Assembly: GCF_000262305.1 (NCBI RefSeq)
Contig: NC_017910.1
Location: 496,001 to 560,000, forward strand
DNA from: Shimwellia blattae DSM 4481 = NBRC 105725
GTDB taxonomy: Bacteria > Pseudomonadota > Gammaproteobacteria > Enterobacterales > Enterobacteriaceae
Direction of reading: 5' to 3'
Length of the DNA: 64,000 bases
A program made the translations under genes and the position numbers. The stretch's first letter is position 1. Every line of letters starts with the position of its first letter. Positions 9,376-18,617 of the stretch are shown here, piece by piece. The notes under the pieces are model-generated. The model searched no databases and was not told the origin of the DNA. It saw only the letters and a list, made by a program, of their open reading frames with translations.

Positions 9376-10797
9376 ATGATATTGCCAATTATTATGGCGG
9401 GAGGAACGGGAAGTCGCTTATGGCCAATGTCCAGAGAGCTATACCCTAAGCAATTCCTCCGATTGAACGGTGGTGATTCTATGCTTCAGGCAACTGTGAA
9501 TCGCTTGCATGGTTTAGGTGTTAGCCAACCATTAGTGATTTGCAATGAGCAGCATCGTTTTCTGGTGGCGGAACAATTACGACAAATAAACTGTTTATCC
9601 AAGAATATTATTTTAGAACCAATAGGAAAAAATACAGCACCTGCAATTGCATTGGCTGCCATAAATGCGGCAGTCAACTCAAATGAGGACCCTCTTCTTT
9701 TAGTTCTTGCTGCAGATCATGTTATTGAAAATACAAAATCTTTTCATCAAGCGATACATGATGCAATTCCTTATGCCAATCAAGGTAAGTTAGTTACATT
9801 TGGTATTGTTACTACTGGACCAGAAACTGGTTATGGTTATATTCAACGTGGACAGAAGTTTAATGAGGCCGAGTGTTCGGCCTTTGAGGTTAAACGGTTT
9901 GTAGAAAAACCAGATTTGGCTACCGCACAGGAATACTTTGAAAGTGGAGAGTATTACTGGAATAGTGGAATGTTTTTATTTCGTGCGAAGCGATATCTTG
10001 AAGAGCTAGGTGTCCATCGGCCGGATATACTCACTGCTTGTCAAGACGCTATGGCTGGTCAGTCTCCTGATTCGGCACAAGATTTTATTCGCGTAGATAA
10101 AGAGGCTTTCATTAGGTGTCCAGATGAGTCAATAGATTACGCAGTTATGGAGAAAACGTCTTCTGCTGTCGTTGTTCCGCTTGATGCCGGCTGGAATGAT
10201 GTTGGATCTTGGTCCGCTTTGTGGGAAGTGAACGATAAAGATGAACAAGGTAATGCTGTTACTGGTGATGTGTTTACTCATAATGTAACAGATTGCTATA
10301 TCAATGCCGAAGAGCAATTAGTCGCAGCCGTAGGTGTGGAGAATTTGGTTATTGTCAGCACTAAAGATGCTGTATTAGTGATTGATAAATCTAAAGTTCA
10401 GGATGTTAAGAAAGTTGTAGAGCATCTTAAAAAGAATTGTCGCCGTGAATATAGGTTACATCGTGAGTCATATAGCCCGTGGGGCAGGAATGATAAGGTT
10501 GTAAGCACGTCCCGTTATAATATAAACAAAGTAACGGTTAAACCGGGTGGTAAGTTCTCACTGCAGATGCACCATCACCGTGCGGAGCACTGGGTTGTAT
10601 TATCTGGTACTGCACAGGTAACGCTCAATGATAAAGTCTATTTACTGACAGAGAATCAGTCTACATTTATACCTGTTGGTGCACAACATATGCTGGAAAA
10701 TCCAGGGAAAATCCCGCTTGAATTACTGGAGATCCAGTCCGGTTCATATTTAGGTGAAGACGATATTATTCGTATCAAAGATCATTACGGAATGTAA
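9376..10797 (+). CDS. manC: Mannose-1-phosphate guanylyltransferase / mannose-6-phosphate isomerase
   Basis: Makes GDP-mannose from mannose-1-phosphate and GTP in the cytoplasm. The N-terminal nucleotidyltransferase signature MAGGTGSRLWPMSRELYPKQ is complete, FVEKPD (the K-active-site region) is present, and the C-terminal cupin of the type II isomerase domain shows PGGKFSLQMHHHRAEHWVV. ATG 9376 has GAGGGG five bases upstream; a TTG at 9364 in the same frame overlaps that site and is not used. Length 473 aa, normal for CpsB/ManC. manB follows 14 bp downstream, so precursor supply is encoded within the locus. Confidence 0.96.
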   Translation: MILPIIMAGGTGSRLWPMSRELYPKQFLRLNGGDSMLQATVNRLHGLGVSQPLVICNEQHRFLVAEQLRQINCLSKNIILEPIGKNTAPAIALAAINAAVNSNEDPLLLVLAADHVIENTKSFHQAIHDAIPYANQGKLVTFGIVTTGPETGYGYIQRGQKFNEAECSAFEVKRFVEKPDLATAQEYFESGEYYWNSGMFLFRAKRYLEELGVHRPDILTACQDAMAGQSPDSAQDFIRVDKEAFIRCPDESIDYAVMEKTSSAVVVPLDAGWNDVGSWSALWEVNDKDEQGNAVTGDVFTHNVTDCYINAEEQLVAAVGVENLVIVSTKDAVLVIDKSKVQDVKKVVEHLKKNCRREYRLHRESYSPWGRNDKVVSTSRYNINKVTVKPGGKFSLQMHHHRAEHWVVLSGTAQVTLNDKVYLLTENQSTFIPVGAQHMLENPGKIPLELLEIQSGSYLGEDDIIRIKDHYGM

Positions 10798-10811
10798 AAA
10801 AAGAGGTGAAC

Positions 10812-12188
10812 ATGTCCGGTAATTTAACCTGCTTTAAGGCATATGATATTCGCGGAAAATTAGGTGAGGAGCTTAATGAGGATATAGCTTATCGTATTGG
10901 TCGTGCATATGGTGAATATCTCAAACCTAAAACTATGGTACTGGGTGGTGATGTGCGCCTTACCAGCGAAGCGTTAAAATTTGCTCTTGCAAAAGGCTTA
11001 CAGGATGCTGGTACTGACGTGCTGGATATTGGTCTTTCTGGTACCGAAGAGATATATTTTGCAACGTCATACCTGAAAGTGGACGGCGGGATTGAGGTTA
11101 CTGCCAGCCATAATCCGATGGACTATAACGGTATGAAGCTGGTACGGGAAGAATCCCGGCCAATCAGTGGCGATACGGGATTACGCGATATTCAGCGTCT
11201 GGCAGAAGAGAACAACTTCCCGGATACTGATAACGTAAACCGTGGTAACTACCAGAAAGTCTCCATTCTTGATGCTTATGTTGACAAGTTGCTGAGTTAC
11301 ATAGCTTTTGCTAACTTTAGTCGCCCGATGAAGCTGGTAGTTAACTCAGGTAATGGCGCTGCTGGTCATGTGATTGACGTTATTGAAGCCCGTTTTCAGG
11401 CTGCAAATGTACCCGTCGAATTTATTAAAGTACATCATCAGGCTGATGGTAATTTCCCTAACGGTATCCCTAATCCTCTGCTGCCAGGCTGCCGTCAGGA
11501 CACAACGGATGCTGTTGTTAAATCACATGCGGACATGGGGATCGCGTTTGACGGTGATTTTGACCGATGCTTCTTGTTCGACGACCATGGCAACTTTATC
11601 GAAGGTTACTACATCGTTGGTCTGCTGGCTGAGGCATTTCTGGAAAAACATCCGGGTTCAAGGATCATTCACGATCCTCGTTTAAGTTGGAACACCGTTG
11701 ATATTGTTACTAAAGCCGGTGGCATTCCTGTTATGTCTAAAACCGGGCATGCATTCATTAAAGAGCGCATGCGCAAGGAAGACGCCATTTACGGTGGAGA
11801 GATGAGTGCGCACCATTACTTCCGTGACTTCGCTTATTGCGATAGTGGGATGATTCCATGGCTGCTGGTTGCTGAATTGCTGTGTGTTAAGGGTAAGACT
11901 CTGGAGCAATTAGTTAATGATCGCATGGCTGCATATCCTGCGTCAGGTGAGATTAATAGTGTGCTAGACGACGCTAAGGGTGCGATTACTCGAGTATTGG
12001 AAAAATACCAGACAGAAGCCTTAGGCGTAGATTATACAGACGGTATTAGTGTTGAATATACTGACTGGCGCTTTAACCTGAGGAGTTCAAATACTGAGCC
12101 TGTTGTTCGTCTGAATGTTGAGTCCCGGCAGGACACTGTTCTGATGCAAGAAAAAACAGCTGAAATACTGGATTTGCTACGTCGTTAA
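10812..12188 (+). CDS. manB: Phosphomannomutase
   Basis: Interconverts mannose-6-phosphate and mannose-1-phosphate, the substrate of ManC. The active-site phosphoserine loop TASHNPMDYNG, the metal-binding DGDFDRCF and the C-terminal phosphate-binding RSSNTEPVVRLN are all present. Length is 458 aa against 456 for E. coli CpsG. ATG 10812 follows AAGAGGTG. Base composition is more balanced than in the neighbouring transferases, as expected for a widely shared manB/cpsG. A strong terminator hairpin follows immediately. Confidence 0.96.
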   Translation: MSGNLTCFKAYDIRGKLGEELNEDIAYRIGRAYGEYLKPKTMVLGGDVRLTSEALKFALAKGLQDAGTDVLDIGLSGTEEIYFATSYLKVDGGIEVTASHNPMDYNGMKLVREESRPISGDTGLRDIQRLAEENNFPDTDNVNRGNYQKVSILDAYVDKLLSYIAFANFSRPMKLVVNSGNGAAGHVIDVIEARFQAANVPVEFIKVHHQADGNFPNGIPNPLLPGCRQDTTDAVVKSHADMGIAFDGDFDRCFLFDDHGNFIEGYYIVGLLAEAFLEKHPGSRIIHDPRLSWNTVDIVTKAGGIPVMSKTGHAFIKERMRKEDAIYGGEMSAHHYFRDFAYCDSGMIPWLLVAELLCVKGKTLEQLVNDRMAAYPASGEINSVLDDAKGAITRVLEKYQTEALGVDYTDGISVEYTDWRFNLRSSNTEPVVRLNVESRQDTVLMQEKTAEILDLLRR

Positions 12189-12193
12189 TTTTT

Positions 12194-12230
12194 AAAGATG
12201 AGGTGATTATTGTCATCTCATCTTTTTATT
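12194..12230 (+). terminator. Rho-independent terminator after manB
   Basis: AAAGATGAGGTGA (12194-12206) pairs with TCATCTCATCTTT (12213-12225) through 13 positions with one G-U pair and a 6-nt loop, followed by TTATTTG. It lies within the transferase cluster, so transcription of the downstream genes must read through or start afresh. It also argues against a GTG start at 12203 for the next gene. Confidence 0.8.
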
Positions 12231-12253
12231 TGATAGATAGGTTTAATGAAATT

Positions 12254-13402
12254 ATGAATAATGAGCTAGATGTTGGCATTATAGGCGACTGGTTTGTTAC
12301 CTATGCTGGTTCGGAAAAGGTAGTCGCAGAGTTTCTTGAAGTCTTTCCGCAGGCTGACCTCTATTCTGTCGTTGATTTTTTATCGGAAGAGAATAAAGTA
12401 CATTTCAAAAATAAACCGATAACGACGACTTTTATTCAAAATCTTCCAAAGGCTAAAAAGAAGTACCAAACCTATTTGCCTCTGATGCCATTAGCTATTG
12501 AACAATTAGATGTATCAAAACATGATATCATTCTCTCCAGCAGCCATGCCGTCGCAAAAGGGGTGCTAACTGGGCCAGATCAGCTTCATATCAGTTATGT
12601 TCATTCACCTATCCGCTATGCCTGGGATCTCCAGCACCAATATTTACGTGAAGCTGGCATGGATAAAGGGGTTAAAAGTATGCTGGCACGCTGGATTTTG
12701 CATAAGATGCGTATCTGGGATTGCCGGACTGCAAATGGTGTCGATCATTTTATTGCTAATTCGAAATTTATTGCTCGTCGAATTAAAAAGGTTTACGGAA
12801 GAGATGCTGACGTAATTTATCCTCCTGTGGATGTTGAACGTTTTACCCTGAACGAAAAGAAAGATGATTATTACTTTACGGCTTCAAGATTAGTGCCCTA
12901 CAAAAGAATGGATCTCATTGTTGAAGCGTTTAGTCATATGCCTGATAAGAAACTCGTTGTCGTCGGTGATGGTCCTGAAATGCCAAAATTAAAGGCCAAG
13001 GCAACAAGTAACATTGATATATTAGGTTATCAATCTAATGAGGTTATGCAAGAACATATGCGCAATGCTAAGGCGTTTGTTTTTGCTGCCGAAGAAGATT
13101 TTGGTATTACGCCTGTAGAAGCACAGGCATGTGGTACTCCTGTTATAATTTTTGGGAAAGGGGGGGGGCTTGAAACGACTATACCATATGGTAAAGATAG
13201 CCCAACAGGAATTATATTTAATGAACAATCGGCACAGGCAATAAAACAGGCTGTTAGTGAATTTGAAACTACTGCTGATATTTTTGACCCCGTTGCATGT
13301 AGACAAAATGCAGAGAGGTTCTCATCCGAAAGATTTAAGTCAGAAATTGAAATGTTTGTCAATGAAAAATGGCGTCATTTTTGTGATAATAAAAATAACT
13401 AA
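12254..13402 (+). CDS. Glycosyltransferase family 4, probable mannosyltransferase
   Basis: GT-B enzyme of 382 aa. The N-terminal part (DVGIIGDWFVTYAGSEKVVAE, then SYVHSPIRYAWDLQHQYL) strongly resembles WbaZ/WbdC-type mannosyltransferases of O-antigen and group 1 capsule loci. The C-terminal domain has ASRLVPYKRMDLIVEAF and the E-x7-E stretch EEDFGITPVEAQACGTPVI. Start ATG 12254 is preferred because the longer form from GTG 12203 begins inside the terminator stem. A run of nine G lies at 13160-13168, encoding GGG in a conserved loop. The presence of manC-manB upstream fits GDP-mannose as donor. Confidence 0.85.
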   Translation: MNNELDVGIIGDWFVTYAGSEKVVAEFLEVFPQADLYSVVDFLSEENKVHFKNKPITTTFIQNLPKAKKKYQTYLPLMPLAIEQLDVSKHDIILSSSHAVAKGVLTGPDQLHISYVHSPIRYAWDLQHQYLREAGMDKGVKSMLARWILHKMRIWDCRTANGVDHFIANSKFIARRIKKVYGRDADVIYPPVDVERFTLNEKKDDYYFTASRLVPYKRMDLIVEAFSHMPDKKLVVVGDGPEMPKLKAKATSNIDILGYQSNEVMQEHMRNAKAFVFAAEEDFGITPVEAQACGTPVIIFGKGGGLETTIPYGKDSPTGIIFNEQSAQAIKQAVSEFETTADIFDPVACRQNAERFSSERFKSEIEMFVNEKWRHFCDNKNN

Positions 13403-13432
13403 ACTACTATTTTGAATTAGTAAGGGAAAAAT

Positions 13433-14326
13433 ATGCTGTTACACGTCATGAAGAATGTTGTTAGGCCATTCTATAGATATTTTAAGAAAAAAAGACTTTT
13501 TATTTTAACAAATAAACTTGATTTAATTAATAAAAGCTCTAAGGTTAACATCAATGAGATGTCTAATAAATTAGATGATGTCATTGTTTCATTAACAACA
13601 CATGGCCAACGAATTGATACCGTGCATATTACGATTGAATCAATCCTGAACGGTGATTTTGTTCCAAAAAGACTCATCTTATGGCTTGATAATGCACAAG
13701 TCTATAATAATCTTCCCGAGTCGTTATCAAGACTTAAAAAAAGAGGCGTTGAAATATTCTTAACAAAAAACTATGGCCCACATACGAAGTATTATCCATA
13801 TATTAAGCTAAATCTTTCTGAAGGTTATTTGGTGACTGCTGATGATGATATAATATATCCGAAGAACTGGCTTTCTTTACTATATAAATACGGTAACAAT
13901 AAAAAAGGTGTCATTTTTTGTTTCCGGGCTCATGAGATTAAATTTAAAGAAACAGGAGAGTTTGATAATTACAATTTATGGAAACCATGTCAGACGATTT
14001 TGCCTAGTGTAAAATATTTTGCAACTGGTGTTTCAGGCGTTATCTACCCTCCGGAATTTCAAAAAATGTTATATGACGAAGGTGAGGACTTTATCTCAAA
14101 ATGTCCAAAGGCTGATGATGTTTGGTTACATTATGTTGCATATAAAAATGATTATAAAATACAGCAAATAGGTAAAAAGAGTAAACATTTTCCGATGGTG
14201 GCAGGTACAGAACAGTACGGGCTATGGAATAATAATGTTGCGCTAAATGACAATGATAATCAAATAAATAAAACGTATTCAAAATATGAAATGCACGACA
14301 TACTCCTACGTTCAAACAAAAAATAA
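13433..14326 (+). CDS. GT-A type glycosyltransferase, family unassigned
   Basis: 297-aa protein. VIVSLTTHGQRIDTVHITI followed by ILNGDFVPKRLILWLD and then LVTADDDIIYPKNWL is a GT-A arrangement, with TADDD as the metal- and nucleotide-sugar-binding acidic motif (about residues 135-139). The first 40 residues are basic and may bind the membrane surface. No signal peptide. It sits between the GT4 gene and wzx and is probably one of the repeat-unit transferases. Strong AT bias as in its neighbours. The sugar is unknown. Confidence 0.65.
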   Translation: MLLHVMKNVVRPFYRYFKKKRLFILTNKLDLINKSSKVNINEMSNKLDDVIVSLTTHGQRIDTVHITIESILNGDFVPKRLILWLDNAQVYNNLPESLSRLKKRGVEIFLTKNYGPHTKYYPYIKLNLSEGYLVTADDDIIYPKNWLSLLYKYGNNKKGVIFCFRAHEIKFKETGEFDNYNLWKPCQTILPSVKYFATGVSGVIYPPEFQKMLYDEGEDFISKCPKADDVWLHYVAYKNDYKIQQIGKKSKHFPMVAGTEQYGLWNNNVALNDNDNQINKTYSKYEMHDILLRSNKK

Positions 14327-14367
14327 TATACAAATTGTTGATGTGTTAATATTAATTTGTTGGGGGT

Positions 14368-15807
14368 ATGATGATAAGTAAAAGCAGTATAAAATCTGCT
14401 GCAATATGGTCAAGTATAGAAGCCATATCTTCCGTTGGGTTAAGCTTTATCTCAATAATCTATTTGGCCAGAATATTACATCCATCTGATTATGGCTATA
14501 TTGCAACAGCTCAGATAATGTCTAGCTTAATAGGCATGATATGTAGTTTTGGATTAACTGAAGCTGTCATTCAGAGAAAAGAACTGGACGACAAGGTTAA
14601 AGAAACAGCCTTTACTGGTTCTTTGATATTTATTCTTATCGCTTTATTATTGTCAAGTATTGTTTTGTTTTGCTTATATTTATTTACAACAGAAAAAATT
14701 GTTATTTATATATTTGTTTTTGAAACAATGGGTGTTGTTTTTACAATATTGTCCTTGCTTCCAACTGCTCTACTTTTGAGAGAGTTGAAAATGAGTGCAT
14801 TTACAAAACGCACATTGATTTCCCGGATTTTATTTTTTGTGGTAACCATTCCTCTTGCATTAAATGGTTTTGGTGTGTGGAGTGTAGTTTTTGGTAACCT
14901 AACACAATCATTTACCGCAATGCTGTTAGTCTTTTTTGCAGTCAGACATGATATTCCACGGAGACTCACCCTTGATTTTAAATTATTTAAAGAACTTTTT
15001 TTATTTGGTTTTTATGTAATGCTTGAAAATATATTATGGAGTGTGCTTAGTCGCGTATTTAGTCTTCTTCTGGCAGCTTTCCATGGTACTTATGCTTTGG
15101 GTTTATATAATATGGCATCAAGATTAACTGATTCCATATTAGGGGTGCTGAATACAGTTATTAGCCGGATGGCTTTACCTCTATTCTCCCACGTACAGGA
15201 TGACAATAAAAAATTACATTCTGTATTTCATAAAGCTACTCAAATATTTAATCTTGTATCCATGCCGGCATTTGCAGGCATGGCCTTCACAAGCGATAAA
15301 TGGGTTCCTATTATTCTTGGCGATAACTGGAGTGAAGCTATACCAGTAATAAAGATAATATCTGTAATGTATGCCATAATGTACTCGAGGATTTTCGTCG
15401 GGACAGCCATGAAAGCTGTTGGTGAATCAAAAAGGTTTATGATTTTGTCGGCAATATCTGCTTTTTTGTCTGTACTGACTGTTCTTTTAACCAAAAATTA
15501 TACACTTATTGAAACTGTTTTTTCTTGGGCTGTTGTTCGTGTAGTGGTAACAATCCCGATTGGCATTTATTTAATGAAGCTAATACTGAATATGAAGGCA
15601 ATGCCACAATTAAGACCTGTTGTAGTTCCATTTCTATCTACGATTATTATGTCTGCAGTATTGATTTTCTTTAATATGTCAAACATTATACTTTTCAGTA
15701 ATCAAGTAATTAGCCTATCCATGATTGTTTTGATTGGTGGTATTACATATATTTCCTCTGTTTTTATTTTGAGATTTTTATTTTCTTTGTTTAAAGGTAG
15801 TGTATGA
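14368..15807 (+). CDS. wzx: Wzx lipid-linked repeat-unit flippase
   Basis: Polytopic inner-membrane protein of 479 aa with about 12-14 hydrophobic segments, of the polysaccharide transport (PST/MATE-like) superfamily. The N-terminus SAAIWSSIEAISSVGLSFIS and the ARILHPSDYGYIATAQI segment closely resemble WzxC of colanic acid loci. It moves the undecaprenyl-linked repeat unit across the membrane for Wzy. GGGGGT lies directly before ATG 14368. The 3' end overlaps the pyruvyl transferase start by 4 bp. Confidence 0.9.
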   Translation: MMISKSSIKSAAIWSSIEAISSVGLSFISIIYLARILHPSDYGYIATAQIMSSLIGMICSFGLTEAVIQRKELDDKVKETAFTGSLIFILIALLLSSIVLFCLYLFTTEKIVIYIFVFETMGVVFTILSLLPTALLLRELKMSAFTKRTLISRILFFVVTIPLALNGFGVWSVVFGNLTQSFTAMLLVFFAVRHDIPRRLTLDFKLFKELFLFGFYVMLENILWSVLSRVFSLLLAAFHGTYALGLYNMASRLTDSILGVLNTVISRMALPLFSHVQDDNKKLHSVFHKATQIFNLVSMPAFAGMAFTSDKWVPIILGDNWSEAIPVIKIISVMYAIMYSRIFVGTAMKAVGESKRFMILSAISAFLSVLTVLLTKNYTLIETVFSWAVVRVVVTIPIGIYLMKLILNMKAMPQLRPVVVPFLSTIIMSAVLIFFNMSNIILFSNQVISLSMIVLIGGITYISSVFILRFLFSLFKGSV

Positions 15808-16760
15808 ACGATTTATGTATGATTAGATTGAAATCTGAGTTAGATAAAATAGTAACATTTATAAATGATAAGGATGATGTTATTTATGTCGATTATCCGC
15901 TGCATCACAATGTTGGTGATTTACTTATTTATCAGGGTGCCATTGCTTTTCTTAAAGATAAAGGTGTTCGTATAAAATCTTATTGCTCTACTGCTGATGT
16001 AAATATCAATAATCTAAAAAAGATAGCAACTGAAAATACTACTTTTATTTGTCATGGCGGGGGTAACTTTGGTGATATTTACCCAATCCATCAGCAATTG
16101 CGTGAAAATATAATTTTGTCATTTCCTCAAAACCGCATTATTGTATTGCCACAAACATCACACTTTTCAAACAACGATAGTTTGGAAAAGACTGTTAACG
16201 TTTTTAATAAACACAGAGATATTATTTTGTTTGCAAGAGATAAACAAACTCTTGAAACATTTAAGATGCTTTCACCTAAGTCCTTTTTATGTCCCGATAT
16301 GGCTCATTATCTTTATAATTCATTTAAAGTTTCAGCAAAAAATAAGAAGACACTATATTTTTTGAGGGTGGATAAGGAGGTGAATAGTACTCAGCTATCT
16401 CTTAATATACCATCTAGTGACACCCCTATCGACTGGTGTGATATCATTACGAGGAAGGATAAGATATTTCGACGGATTATAGAAATTATCCTAAAATCAT
16501 CTAACGTTATGAATAGCAAAGCTCTTAAAGATCTCTCCGCTTATTTATGGATATCACATAGCGGTCAACTGGCTAAACGGAGTGGTTTTTATTTCTCATC
16601 ATTTGATAAAGTAATTACATCCAGAATGCATGGCCATATATTATCTTGCTTAGTTGATACCAGAAATGAGCTCATCGACAACTCTTACGGAAAAAATTCT
16701 GGATATTATTCTCAATGGACCAAAGATGTGGATTGCGCATCTATACTTAATAATCAGTAA
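15804..16760 (+). CDS. Polysaccharide pyruvyl transferase family protein
   Basis: 318-aa enzyme predicted to add a pyruvate ketal to a sugar of the repeat unit using phosphoenolpyruvate, as WcaK and AmsJ are thought to do. Family signs are PLHHNVGDLLIYQGAIAFL at the N-terminus, the glycine-rich FICHGGGNFGDIYP, IVLPQTSHFSN, and near the end KVITSRMHGHILSCL (the conserved R-x-H segment). It overlaps wzx by 4 bp and is followed 18 bp later by the GT25 gene, so it is in the same transcript. Pyruvylation would add negative charge to the polymer. Confidence 0.87.
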   Translation: MNDLCMIRLKSELDKIVTFINDKDDVIYVDYPLHHNVGDLLIYQGAIAFLKDKGVRIKSYCSTADVNINNLKKIATENTTFICHGGGNFGDIYPIHQQLRENIILSFPQNRIIVLPQTSHFSNNDSLEKTVNVFNKHRDIILFARDKQTLETFKMLSPKSFLCPDMAHYLYNSFKVSAKNKKTLYFLRVDKEVNSTQLSLNIPSSDTPIDWCDIITRKDKIFRRIIEIILKSSNVMNSKALKDLSAYLWISHSGQLAKRSGFYFSSFDKVITSRMHGHILSCLVDTRNELIDNSYGKNSGYYSQWTKDVDCASILNNQ

Positions 16761-16778
16761 AGCATGGGCTAAAAATTA

Positions 16779-17585
16779 ATGATTCCAGTATTCGTTGTTT
16801 CCATGAAAAAAGACACTATTAGGCGAAAGGATATCTCTGATAAGCTGAATTCATATGGTGTCTCATTTTCGTTCATAGACGCGGTTGATGGTAAACTTAT
16901 TGATGATGAAATAGTTAATCGCCTGAATATAAATGGTGCTGCATCTCGAAAGAAAAGAAAAATCACACGTGGTGAAATTGGGTGTACCTTTAGCCATCTT
17001 CTTGCATACGACAATATTATTAATAATAATATCCCAATAGCAATTATTTTAGAAGATGATGCGATTGTTGATGAGCGATTTGGCGACTTTGTTAGCTGTA
17101 TTGATAATTCCGATTTTCCTCATGATTGTGATGACTTATATATTTTAGGTGGGCAAAATGGAATTGATAAAAGTAAGTTTATTTCTAAAAGCTTTTGGGG
17201 TAAAAAAAAATTTGGTGGGCAATATTTTTACAAAACCATCAGAAGCGAAGGGTATATATTTAGAACGTGTTGCTATTTGCTATCTTTTAATTCGGCCAGA
17301 AAGTTAAAAGAGTTATCCAGCCGAGAGTTTTTCATAGCGGATGAATGGTCTTTATTTAAGAGGAAAAATGTAATTTGTGACTTATATTTGGCTGATTTTG
17401 TCGATCATCCATTAGATTTGTCAAATAGCCATATTGAATCGGAAAGGCTTGACTCTGAGTCAAATACTACTGAATATACAATGCAAGGTAAAACAAGATG
17501 GTTTGTGAAAAAATTTTTATTTGCCTCGCAAATATACTATAAATTAATTTATTTAAGAGCTTTGATCAGACGATTCTATATTTAA
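16779..17585 (+). CDS. Glycosyltransferase family 25
   Basis: 268-aa cytoplasmic enzyme of the LPS galactosyltransferase-like GT25 family. The start IPVFVVSMKKDTIRRKDI is the typical N-terminus (short strand, then R-R), followed by SFIDAVDGK, the conserved RGEIGCTFSHLLAYDNII, and the acidic motif AIILEDDAIVDERF (LEDD, residues about 89-92). Members transfer galactose or glucose to LPS or capsule acceptors. A gene-end hydrophobic stretch may attach it to the membrane. Confidence 0.87.
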   Translation: MIPVFVVSMKKDTIRRKDISDKLNSYGVSFSFIDAVDGKLIDDEIVNRLNINGAASRKKRKITRGEIGCTFSHLLAYDNIINNNIPIAIILEDDAIVDERFGDFVSCIDNSDFPHDCDDLYILGGQNGIDKSKFISKSFWGKKKFGGQYFYKTIRSEGYIFRTCCYLLSFNSARKLKELSSREFFIADEWSLFKRKNVICDLYLADFVDHPLDLSNSHIESERLDSESNTTEYTMQGKTRWFVKKFLFASQIYYKLIYLRALIRRFYI

Positions 17586-18449
17586 CTCTTCTTTTTTAGG
17601 TTGTAAATTTTAATTATGTTATTAAGGGGCGTATATGTGGTGCAATAACATGAGGATATTATCTATTTTTGCTGTAATTGTATTGCATCAGGCAAGTGCT
17701 TTTTCTTTATATGAAAACACTTCACTTGAGTGGTGGGTGGTTGATTTCTATAATTCTTTTGCTCGGTGGTGCGTCCCTGTATTTATTATGCTTAGTGGTT
17801 ACCTTCTTTTGCATAAAGAGGAAGGTTTTTATGTTTTTTATCGGAAAAGACTTTCCAGAATACTCATCCCATTAATATTTTGGAGCTTTTTTTATCTGCT
17901 GTGGAACTTTACTATTCATTATTTTAAGTGGGGGGGGGATATAGGTTTTTATCAAATGATAAAGGCTTTGCTTACTGGCAGACCATATTATCACATGTGG
18001 TTTTTATATATGATTCCATTTATTTATATAACAACACCGTATCTTAGAATTCTCACAAAAAATCTTAATAAAAAAGAATATCTCTTTTTGGTTGTGATTT
18101 TTTTCTTGTTTTCTGCATCAGACTATATTTATAAAATGATATACTTACAAATGTCTTTTGCAAAGACATCTTCTATTTTTCATGTTTTTATATATTATAT
18201 TGGGTATTTTCTTCTGGGTGGCTATATAAATAAGTTTAATGTAAAAATGCCGTTATTACATTCAGTGCTAGGATTTGTTTTTTTTGCTGTTATTACAATG
18301 ATATTGCATTGTTATAATGGCCAATATTCATATGCTAATCTTAGTCTTAATGTTATATTGTGCTCCATTTTTGTTTTTTTTATGGTTATGTATACTGATA
18401 AAATTGTTTTATCTACTTATAATGTTTTTTTTGCTAATGTTAGTTTCGG

Positions 18450-18579
18450 GGTAATCCTCCCATTTTTAACGGAGGCGATAAGTAGAATCAGGTCATGCGT
18501 TGAATATGCTGCATTGGCGTGAAGCCATTCAGTGCCATATTCGGACGCTCGTGATTATAAAACCATTGCCAGCGTGTGG
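18450..18579 (-). repeat. 130-bp duplicate of the IS right end, in tandem with the full IS
   Basis: Bases 18450-18579 are an exact direct repeat of 18580-18709, i.e. of the terminal 130 bp of the adjacent IS on its orfB side, from GGTAATCCTCCC to AGCGTGTGG. The two copies abut without spacer. The TCGG target duplication flanks the outside of the pair (18446-18449 and 19776-19779), so the partial copy belongs to the inserted unit. Confidence 0.92.
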
Positions 18580-18617
18580 GGTAATCCTCCCATTTTTAAC
18601 GGAGGCGATAAGTAGAA

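Noticed and set aside
12203..12253. N-terminal extension of the GT4 gene from GTG 12203
   Set aside because: The start lies in the stem of the manB terminator and the 17 extra residues do not fit the family.
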